From Gammaproteobacteria bacterium HGW-Gammaproteobacteria-2 (GTDB taxonomy: Bacteria; Pseudomonadota; Gammaproteobacteria; Xanthomonadales; Xanthomonadaceae): a DNA stretch of 64,000 nt. The stretch covers positions 1 to 64,000 of the forward strand of contig PGZE01000011.1 in NCBI GenBank assembly GCA_002840015.1, in the 5' to 3' direction. Of the stretch, positions 46,757 to 53,712 are shown piece by piece (the first letter of the stretch is position 1; every line of letters starts with the position of its first letter). The notes below the pieces were generated by a model. That model was not told the DNA's origin. It worked only from the letters and a program-made list of their open reading frames with translations, and did no database searches. A program made the translations under genes and the position numbers.

Positions 46757-47185
46757 ATGACCAGACAAGTGAAAGCGCGACGTACCACTTCCCGCAAGCC
46801 CAACCAGCCGCGCGATTTCTGGCTGGCCGGTATCGGTGCCGCATCGCTGGCGCGCAAGCAGGTAGTGAGCTCGTATTCCCTGCTGCTTGATCGTGCGCAG
46901 GATCTGCGCGCGCAGTCCCGCAAGGCTCTGGTCGATACCCTCGGTAATACCGATGACATGCTTACCAATGCGCGTGAAACACTGCTTGATCGCACTGCCG
47001 AAGCGCAAGCCCGCGCCAGCAAAGTGATCGGTCAGGTTCGCAGTGCCGCCGAGTCGGCGCTGGCCCCGGTGCTGGCACGCTTCGGTTTCGCCACCAAGGC
47101 CAAGCGTGTACGCAAACCCGCACGCAAGCCGGCTGCCCGCCGGGCTGCGGTGAAAACCAGCAAAGTGCGTCGCAAGGCTGCCTGA
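46757..47185 (+). CDS. Phasin family protein with Lys/Pro/Ala-rich tail
   Basis: 142 residues from ATG 46757. A central amphipathic coiled-coil (FWLAGIGAASLARKQVVSSYSLLLDRAQDLR) is typical of phasins that coat polyhydroxyalkanoate granules. The C-terminal 35 residues are a basic, histone-H1-like tail (KRVRKPARKPAARRAAVKTSKVRRKAA type) that could bind DNA, as in PhaF-like phasins. Faces a TetR gene across a shared terminator. Confidence 0.8.
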   Translation: MTRQVKARRTTSRKPNQPRDFWLAGIGAASLARKQVVSSYSLLLDRAQDLRAQSRKALVDTLGNTDDMLTNARETLLDRTAEAQARASKVIGQVRSAAESALAPVLARFGFATKAKRVRKPARKPAARRAAVKTSKVRRKAA

Positions 47186-47222
47186 GGCGGCAGCCCTTTT
47201 GGGCATCGCCTCTCGCACCAAG

Positions 47223-47252
47223 ACAGGGCATCCGCTCGGGTGCCCTGTGTTT
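47223..47252. terminator. Bidirectional terminator between phasin and TetR genes
   Basis: 11-base stem ACAGGGCATCC (47223-47233) with GGGTGCCCTGT (47238-47248, one T-G pair), loop GCTC, followed by GTTT on the plus strand. Sits between convergent genes. Confidence 0.7.
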
Positions 47253-47881
47253 CAGACCTGGCGATAGGCCTTGGTCAACGTATCCAGATGCACGCGCTCG
47301 GCATCACGCAGGAACGGTGCCATCAGCATCATCACCTGCACGATGCCCTTGCGGATCGCGATCTGCTCGTCGCGCTCGCCAGTGGCGCTGGCGTAGTTGA
47401 GCCAGAACGTCGCGATCACCAGAATGTTGGTGGCGGTGGCCTCGATCTCGGCTGCCGAGGCACGCATGATGCCTGCCCGCACCAGCCCGCGCATCACCTC
47501 TATCGAACTTTCTGAAGCGCGCTTGAGGATGCGTGCAAAACGCATGCGCAGTCGGCGATTGCGGCTGAGGATGTCGATCAAATCGCGGTACAGAAAACGA
47601 AAATCCCAGATGCATTCGAACACCAGATGCAGTTGCAGCCAGATGTCTTCCAGCTCCGGCAGGCGCGATTCCGGCGCCACCAGAGCGGCGTCCATGCGTT
47701 CTTCATAGCGCGCGAACAACTGCTCGATGATGTCGTCTTTGTTGCGGAAGTGGTAGTACAGATTGCCGGGACTGATGTCCATCTCATCGGCAATGTGATT
47801 GGTCGTGACATTGGGCTCGCCCTGTTCATTGAACATGGCGAGCGAGGTGTCGAGAATCCGCTGGCGGGTCTGTCGCGCCAC
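47252..47881 (-). CDS. TetR-family transcriptional regulator
   Basis: 209 residues; GTG start at 47881. N-terminal HTH (RQRILDTSLAMFNEQG, then ISPGNLYYHFRNKDDIIEQLF). The C-terminal domain (ESRLPELEDIWLQLHLVFECIWDFRFLYRDLIDILSRN) is of the type found in regulators next to phasin and PHA genes. It is directly downstream (8 bases) of the acyl-CoA-binding protein gene on the same strand, so an acyl-CoA effector is plausible. Confidence 0.88.
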   Translation of the reverse strand: MARQTRQRILDTSLAMFNEQGEPNVTTNHIADEMDISPGNLYYHFRNKDDIIEQLFARYEERMDAALVAPESRLPELEDIWLQLHLVFECIWDFRFLYRDLIDILSRNRRLRMRFARILKRASESSIEVMRGLVRAGIMRASAAEIEATATNILVIATFWLNYASATGERDEQIAIRKGIVQVMMLMAPFLRDAERVHLDTLTKAYRQV

Positions 47882-47889
47882 AGTCCGGG

Positions 47890-48147
47890 CTAGCCGGTGA
47901 GCTTGTTGACGAGGGCGATGTACTGCTTCATCGCGTCTTCGCTATCCAGGCCCTTGAGCTTTTCCCAGGCGTCGTACTTGGCAGTGCCGATGAAATCGAA
48001 AAAACCGGGCTTGTCGCCGCTCACATCACCCTCCGCACCCTGCTTGTACAGGGCATAAAGACGCAGCAGGGTGTCGTTGTCAGGCCGATCCGCCAACGCC
48101 ATCAACGCCTTCGCCGCCTGCTCGAATTGCTCTTTGAGATCAGCCAT
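47890..48147 (-). CDS. Acyl-CoA-binding protein (ACBP)
   Basis: 85 residues; start ATG 48147 with GGGGGAAA upstream. Four-helix ACBP signature: LKEQFEQAAKALMAL, LLRLYALYKQGAEGDV, FFDFIGTAKYDAWEKLKG, MKQYIALVNKL; the conserved Tyr, Lys and Trp of the ligand site are present. Common in eukaryotes but patchy in bacteria. Likely buffers long-chain acyl-CoA in the cytoplasm. Part of a unit with the TetR gene. Confidence 0.95.
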   Translation of the reverse strand: MADLKEQFEQAAKALMALADRPDNDTLLRLYALYKQGAEGDVSGDKPGFFDFIGTAKYDAWEKLKGLDSEDAMKQYIALVNKLTG

Positions 48148-48251
48148 TACGTTTCCCCCAGGTGAATGTGAGTTGATACCACGCGCGGCGGAGGCGGTCA
48201 ACGCGGGCAGGGTGGTAGGCCGCATTCCGGATTTTGCAATGCGCCTGCCAC

Positions 48252-49496
48252 TTACAGGCTGGTGAGCACCCCGGCAATGGTGGCGGTCATGAAGGTGGCC
48301 AACGAGCCACCAAGCACCGCACGCAGGCCGAGCCGGGCCAGATCGCTGCGGCGTTCCGGTGCCAGCCCGCCGATACCGCCGATCTGGATCGCAATTGAAC
48401 TGAAATTGGCGAATCCGCACAGGGCGTAGGTGGCAATCAGCCGGCCCTTGTCGGTCAGCATCACGCCATCCACATTGCCCTTGATGATTTCGGCCAGTTG
48501 CAGATAAGCGACGAACTCGTTAATCACCACCTTCTGCCCGATCAGGCCGCCCACCACAGTGGCATCCTGCCACGGCACGCCGATCACCCAGGCCAGCGGC
48601 GCCAGCACAAACCCAAGCAAGGTGGCGAGGTTGGTGGGCTGGCCGAGCAACGAGGCCAGGCCGGTGATTTCACCGATCCAGGTCAGCGGCCCGTCCACCA
48701 GCGCAATCAGGGCGATGAATGCCAGCAGCATCGCGCCGATGTTGAGCGCCAGACGCAGGCCATCAGCCGCACCCGATGCTGCCGCATCGATGACATTGCT
48801 GCTGGTCTTCTCGATCTCCATGCGCACAGTGCCGAGGGTCAGCGGGGTGCTGGTTTCCGGGATCAGCAGCTTGGCCAGCACCATGGTGGCCGGTGCCGCC
48901 ATGATCGACGCCGCCAGCAGATGCTTGGCGTAAAACGCCTGCTGCACCGGATCGCCGCCGCCAAGCATTCCAACATAGGCCGCCAGCACGCCGCCGGCGA
49001 TATGCGCCATGCCGCCGATCATCATCGTCATCAGCTCGGATTCGGTCATTTTGCTGATGTACGGGCGTACCGTCAGCGGTGCTTCGGTCTGGCCGATGAA
49101 CACGCTGGCGCAGACGCTGGTGGTTTCCGCGCCCGACACCTTCATCACTTTGGTGATGGCCAGCGCCATCACCCGCACCACTGCCTGCATCACACCCAGA
49201 TGGTAGAGCACGCCCATCAGCGCGGCGAAGAAGATGATGGTGGGCAACACCTGAAAGGCGAAAATGAAGCCGTAGGTATCGGCATCCATCAGGCTGCCAA
49301 AAATGAAACGCGAACCTTCGGTGACGTACGACAGCAGCTTCACGAAGCCGTTGCCGAGCAGGTTGAACACCTCGCGCCCGCCGGGGACGCGCAATACCAA
49401 TGCCGCGAAACCGATTTGCAGGGCAATGCCGGTGAACACCAGGCGCCAGTTCACCGCGCGGCGGTTGTTGGAAAACAGCCAGGCAATACCGATCAA
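48252..49496 (-). CDS. nupC: Concentrative nucleoside transporter (NupC/CNT family)
   Basis: 414 residues, multi-spanning inner-membrane protein. CNT signatures: GAETTSVCASVFIGQTEAPLTV, MIGGMAHIAGGVLAAYVGML, QKVVINEFVAYLQL, YALCGFANFSSIAIQIGGIGGLAP. Imports nucleosides with H+ or Na+. The only available start is TTG 49496, which leaves the first helix about 10 residues shorter than usual. The open frame continues upstream to about 49570 without an ATG, so a non-standard start or a lost base is possible. Confidence 0.9.
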   Translation of the reverse strand: MIGIAWLFSNNRRAVNWRLVFTGIALQIGFAALVLRVPGGREVFNLLGNGFVKLLSYVTEGSRFIFGSLMDADTYGFIFAFQVLPTIIFFAALMGVLYHLGVMQAVVRVMALAITKVMKVSGAETTSVCASVFIGQTEAPLTVRPYISKMTESELMTMMIGGMAHIAGGVLAAYVGMLGGGDPVQQAFYAKHLLAASIMAAPATMVLAKLLIPETSTPLTLGTVRMEIEKTSSNVIDAAASGAADGLRLALNIGAMLLAFIALIALVDGPLTWIGEITGLASLLGQPTNLATLLGFVLAPLAWVIGVPWQDATVVGGLIGQKVVINEFVAYLQLAEIIKGNVDGVMLTDKGRLIATYALCGFANFSSIAIQIGGIGGLAPERRSDLARLGLRAVLGGSLATFMTATIAGVLTSL

Positions 49497-49565
49497 CCGA
49501 GTAGGCAGGCAGCGTAGTGCAGTGGCGGTTTTCGGGCAAGGCGCGGTGCAGCGAGGCGCGCCGAA

Positions 49566-50126
49566 TCATACCCAGTTCAGCGCAATAGCCAGTGCCAGCG
49601 CCGCAAACACGGCGGCGGCGACGTAGCGGGCCAGGTGCAGCGGCAGGCGCTTGGCGAAGCGTGCGCCCAGATATACCACCGGCACGTTGGCCAGCAGCAT
49701 GCCAATGGTGGTGCCCATCACCACTTGCCACAGCGGCGTCCAGCTCGCCGCCAGCACCACGGTGGCAATCTGGGTTTTGTCACCCATCTCGGCCAGAAAG
49801 AACGCGATCACGGTGGCGATGAACGCACTGCGGCCGTCGGTTTTTGCGTCATCGTCATCAAGCGTGTCAGGGATCAAGGCCCAGATCGCGACCGCCACGA
49901 ACGAGCCGACCACCAGCCAGCGCAGAGTTTGCGGGGAAAACCACTGCGCCACCCACGCACCCAAACCCGCAGCAGCAGCGTGGTTGAGCACGGTGGCGAC
50001 GAAAATCCCCGCGATAATCGGAACCGGTCGACGAAAGCGCGCAGCCAGCAGCAGGGCGAGCAGTTGGGTTTTATCGCCGACCTCGGCAATCGCCACCGCC
50101 AGGGTGGATACCAGCAGAGCTTGCAA
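49566..50126 (-). CDS. Gdt1/TMEM165 (UPF0016) family cation transporter
   Basis: 186 residues from TTG 50126, chosen because GAGGTG lies 5 bases upstream and the first helix then starts correctly (LQALLVSTLAVAIAEVGDKT). Six membrane helices in two halves, each with the family motif E-x-G-D-K-T (AEVGDKTQ, AEMGDKTQ). In related bacteria this family exports Mn2+. No yybP-ykoY riboswitch was recognised upstream. Confidence 0.88.
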   Translation of the reverse strand: MQALLVSTLAVAIAEVGDKTQLLALLLAARFRRPVPIIAGIFVATVLNHAAAAGLGAWVAQWFSPQTLRWLVVGSFVAVAIWALIPDTLDDDDAKTDGRSAFIATVIAFFLAEMGDKTQIATVVLAASWTPLWQVVMGTTIGMLLANVPVVYLGARFAKRLPLHLARYVAAAVFAALALAIALNWV

Positions 50127-50296
50127 GATGCACCTCGGAATCGTGGTTTGACAGCCCGTCAGCTTAGCGTAACGTTGCGCTTTCGCATTGGCGGATGATG
50201 GAGATCGCAGTGATGATGGCTTGGTGTGTCTGCCAGACTCAGCATGGCATCCTGGGTGGTGGCCTGATCGCATCGCGTGCGAATGGCAGTGCCTGA

Positions 50297-50917
50297 ATGG
50301 CCAGCGAACTGCACCAAGAACGGCTTGATGCCGTCGTTCAGGCTTTGCTCGACAGCGGCGCAAGACGGGTGCTTGATCTGGGCTGTGGCCCTGGTGAATT
50401 GCTGCTGCGGCTGGCGCGCGAAACGCAATTTACCCAGATCGTCGGTATCGATATCGATCAGGTAGTGTTGCACGAGGCGCGTGAGCTGCTGGGTCTTGGC
50501 TTGCCATTACCCGGTGATCGCATCCAGGTGCGTCAGGGTTCTTTCGCTATGCTGGACGCAGCGTTGGCCGGCTTTGATGCTGCGGCGCTGGTGGAAACCA
50601 TCGAGCACCTCGACCCGCGCCTGCTCGGGCAGATGGAGCGTGCGGTGTTCGCCGGCATGCGCCCCGGCGTGGTGCTGGTGACCACGCCCAATCAGGAATA
50701 CAACGTGGTGCATGGCATGGCGCCGGGTGAGCGCCGTCATCCGGGGCATCGCTTTGAATGGAATCGTGCGCGCTTTCGGCAGTGGGCGCAGGGCGTGGCC
50801 GAGCGCAATGCCTATGCGGTGCGCTTTTCCGACATCGGCCAAGTGCATCCGCAGCACGGCAGTTCCACCCAAATGGCGCATTTCAACCGCGTGGTGGCAT
50901 CGCCATCATTGCGCTGA
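50297..50917 (+). CDS. Stand-alone Hen1-type RNA 3'-terminal ribose 2'-O-methyltransferase
   Basis: 206 residues. SAM-binding motif VLDLGCGPGELL (26-37). The Hen1 metal site is intact: E100-T-I-E103-H104 and H151 in RHPGHRFEWNRARF. TTPNQEYNV and the C-terminal HPQHGSSTQMAHF also match bacterial Hen1. Hen1 methylates RNA 3' ends during Pnkp/Hen1 RNA repair. Here only the catalytic domain exists, with no N-terminal ligase-activating half and no pnkp beside it. Its 3' end overlaps the convergent fructokinase by 12 bases. Confidence 0.85.
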   Translation: MASELHQERLDAVVQALLDSGARRVLDLGCGPGELLLRLARETQFTQIVGIDIDQVVLHEARELLGLGLPLPGDRIQVRQGSFAMLDAALAGFDAAALVETIEHLDPRLLGQMERAVFAGMRPGVVLVTTPNQEYNVVHGMAPGERRHPGHRFEWNRARFRQWAQGVAERNAYAVRFSDIGQVHPQHGSSTQMAHFNRVVASPSLR

Positions 50918-51808
50918 GCGGATTGCCAGCGCCAGCGCACCGAGAATGCCGGCGTTGGGCTCCAGTTGCGCCGGCACCACGTAATTGCGCAGCGCATCGG
51001 CAGCATCGAGCGCGCCAACGTAGCCGCCCAGCCAATGGCGCAAGCGATCACGGAGCGGATTGAACAGGGCGTTTTGCTGCATCACCCCGCCGCCAAAAAT
51101 GATCCGTTGTGGCGACAGCGCCAGCGTGATTTGCGCGCACAACTGGCCCAGATAATCGGCCTGGATACGCCAGACAGGATGTTCTGCAGGCAACTGCGCC
51201 AGGCTGGCGCCGTGACGGGCGATGATCGCCGGGCCGCTGGCCAGACCTTCCAGACAATCGCCGTGAAACGGGCAGATACCGGGAAAATCCATGTCTTCAT
51301 GATGGCGCCTTGGGCGCAGATGCCCCAACTCGGCATGCATCAGCCCGTGCAGTGGCCGGCCATGCACCATCACCCCGCCGCCGATGCCGGTACCGACAGT
51401 GACATACACCACCGGGTCGAGGCCACGCCCTGCGCCCCAGCGTTGCTCGGCCATCGCTGCCGCGTTGACGTCGGTGTCTAGCGCCACCGGCAAGGCCAAT
51501 GCCGTTTGCACCGTGCCAAGCAGGTTGAAGTCGCTCCAGCCGGGCTTTGGTGTGGCTCCGATGTGGCCAAAAGCGGGATGTTGCGGGTTCAGGTGCAGCG
51601 GCCCAAAGCTGGCAATGCCCACGCCATGCAACGGGCCATGGCGCTGCGCGGCATCGCGCAGGAACGCCAGCGCACTGGCCAGCGTGGTGTGCGGGTCGCT
51701 GGTCGGGCAGCGTTCGCAGGCGAGCAGTTCGCCGTCGGCATTGCCGATGGCGAATACGGTTTTGGTGCCGCCGGTTTCGATCGCGGCAAAGCGTTGCATG
51801 TGGTTCAT
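50906..51808 (-). CDS. ROK-family fructokinase
   Basis: 300 residues. N-terminal ATP site FAAIETGGTKTVFAIG, FGPLHLNP, DVNAAAMAEQRWGAG, and GTGIGGGVMVHG. Zinc-binding ROK motif CPFHGDCLEGLASGPAI as in bacterial fructokinases. It phosphorylates fructose released by the amylosucrase encoded just upstream (10-base gap). Confidence 0.92.
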   Translation of the reverse strand: MNHMQRFAAIETGGTKTVFAIGNADGELLACERCPTSDPHTTLASALAFLRDAAQRHGPLHGVGIASFGPLHLNPQHPAFGHIGATPKPGWSDFNLLGTVQTALALPVALDTDVNAAAMAEQRWGAGRGLDPVVYVTVGTGIGGGVMVHGRPLHGLMHAELGHLRPRRHHEDMDFPGICPFHGDCLEGLASGPAIIARHGASLAQLPAEHPVWRIQADYLGQLCAQITLALSPQRIIFGGGVMQQNALFNPLRDRLRHWLGGYVGALDAADALRNYVVPAQLEPNAGILGALALAIRSAQ

Positions 51809-51818
51809 GGCCTCGGGC

Positions 51819-53696
51819 TCATGTCGATGCCAACCAACGCAGATCGTAAGGCATCAGGGTGAACGTGCTCGGGCATGCCGTGTCGTGCAGCAAATCGCGC
51901 CAGTGCTGGCCGGCAAGCGATGGCAATTGCGCGAGATCAAAGGTCATCGGTTGCGCACCGAGGTTGTACAGGCCAATGAAGTGCTCGCCGCGTGTGATGC
52001 CGAGCAGGGCGGGTTGCGAGAAAGTCAATGCACGCATCGGCGTGCTCGGGCGCAGGCTGGCGCAGTGGCGTCGCGCCTGAATCAGGCGCTCGATCCCGCT
52101 GCGCAAGCGATTGAACGTCGATGCCTGCGCCAGTTGCCAGTCCATGACGGGCCGGTGCAGGCCGCGCCCATCGGCGTCGGCGGTGTCGCGGTATTCGTGG
52201 TTGTTGCCAAGGCCGTATTCATCGCCCATGTAGATCTGCGGGATGCCGACGGCACTCAGGGTGATGGCGTACAACAGCAGATGCCGGCGCGTGGCCAGTT
52301 CGATGGCGTCATCGTTGTCTGCGGCCAGCGCGCGATGCAGGCCCAGCAGCGAGGCGGTCATGCCGTTGCTGCCATGAAAAACGTGCGGATCGGTGCTTTG
52401 AAACGCTTCGCCCTCGGCATAGCTGCCCGCTTCGCTGCCGGCAAAGAAACGCGCGATACGGGCCAGATCAAAACCGCGGTGGCCAGTGCGGCCAGCCGCT
52501 TCCTCGCGCAATACCCACCAGCCGATGTCGTCGTGGCAACGCACGTAGTTGAGCCAGACGCAGCCAGCGGGTGGCGCCGGGGTGCGCGCAATCACATCGG
52601 CCACGATTTCGGCGCGTTGCTCGGCCAATGCCGCCCAACTCGCAGCCATGAGGCTGCTGTGATAGGCCAGTTGGCATTCCTTGCCAGCCTGGTCGCCAGT
52701 GCCGAAGTAAGGCGATACCTCAGACAGCGGCACGATCACTTCGGCCTTGAGCGCAACGCTGGGTGCAGCGATATCGAGCAGGGCGCGCAACGCCTGCAAC
52801 ACCGCATGCGCTTCGGGCAGGTTGCGGCAATCGCTGCCGTCGCGTTTCCACAGGTAGGCGGCCGAATCCAGACGGAAGACTTCCACGCCGCGATTGGCAA
52901 GATTCAGCAGGGCCAGCGCCATGTGCTGAAACAGCTCGGGATTGCTCCAGTTCAAGTCCCACTGATAAGGGTTGAAGGTGGTCCAGACCCACGCGTCGAG
53001 TTCCGGTACAAAACTGAAGTTGCCGGGAGCCGATTCGGGAAACACCTGCGGCAGCTCGGCCTCCAGTCGTTCGATTTGTGCGCGATCCGTGTACACATGG
53101 AAAAACTGCCGGAAGTGCGGATCGCCGGCTCGCGCCGCCAGCGCCCAGGGATGGTCGTCGGCGCAATGGTTGAGCACGAAATCCGCAGCCAGGCTGATGC
53201 CATGCCCGCGCAGGTCTGTGGTCAGTGCATCGAGGTCGGCATTGCTGCCCAGCGCCGGATCGATCTGGCCGTAATCGCTGACCGCAAAGCCGCCGTCATT
53301 GTCGCCAGCGCGGGCTTTCAGGAATGGCAGCAGGTGCAGGTAGCGGATGCCCAGCGCGTGCAGATACGGCACCCGTTCACGCACGCCGGCAAGGGTGCCG
53401 GCAAAACGTTCGACATAGGTGCTGTAGCCGACCATGTCGGTGCGATCGAGCCAGTCGGCGGGGCGCGCGGCATCGAGTTCAAACAGATCATCCGGGCGCT
53501 GATTGATGGCGTGCGCCAGCCCGGCGAGCAGGCAGCGGATGGGCTCGGTTACGCCGCCATTGAGTGCATACAGCGACGACAGCAACTCGAAAAGGCGTGG
53601 GCCATGGGCATCGAAGCGCGCCAGCGCAACACTGCGACGCGGTGCGATGAGCCCGGCAGCAAAATGCCGCCGGGCAGTTGTGAGCAAATCGGTCAT
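51819..53696 (-). CDS. suxB: Amylosucrase / sucrose hydrolase (GH13)
   Basis: 625 residues from ATG 53696. GH13 amylosucrase architecture: helical N-domain, (beta/alpha)8 barrel with nucleophile Asp277 (VFRLDSAAYLWK), acid/base Glu319 (LKAEVIV) and His388-Asp389 (NYVRCHDDIGW), C-terminal beta domain. YSTYVERFAG and MGDEYGLGNN are family motifs. No signal peptide, so cytoplasmic. Cleaves sucrose (hydrolysis or glucan synthesis), releasing fructose for the adjacent kinase. Sixteen bases downstream of the TonB receptor gene. Confidence 0.93.
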   Translation of the reverse strand: MTDLLTTARRHFAAGLIAPRRSVALARFDAHGPRLFELLSSLYALNGGVTEPIRCLLAGLAHAINQRPDDLFELDAARPADWLDRTDMVGYSTYVERFAGTLAGVRERVPYLHALGIRYLHLLPFLKARAGDNDGGFAVSDYGQIDPALGSNADLDALTTDLRGHGISLAADFVLNHCADDHPWALAARAGDPHFRQFFHVYTDRAQIERLEAELPQVFPESAPGNFSFVPELDAWVWTTFNPYQWDLNWSNPELFQHMALALLNLANRGVEVFRLDSAAYLWKRDGSDCRNLPEAHAVLQALRALLDIAAPSVALKAEVIVPLSEVSPYFGTGDQAGKECQLAYHSSLMAASWAALAEQRAEIVADVIARTPAPPAGCVWLNYVRCHDDIGWWVLREEAAGRTGHRGFDLARIARFFAGSEAGSYAEGEAFQSTDPHVFHGSNGMTASLLGLHRALAADNDDAIELATRRHLLLYAITLSAVGIPQIYMGDEYGLGNNHEYRDTADADGRGLHRPVMDWQLAQASTFNRLRSGIERLIQARRHCASLRPSTPMRALTFSQPALLGITRGEHFIGLYNLGAQPMTFDLAQLPSLAGQHWRDLLHDTACPSTFTLMPYDLRWLAST

Positions 53697-53712
53697 GGTT
53701 ACGTGTCGGTCC

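Noticed and set aside
50127-50296. yybP-ykoY manganese riboswitch upstream of the Gdt1-family gene
   Set aside because: The conserved GGGGAGUA and ACAUACUC-type elements were not found on the minus strand.
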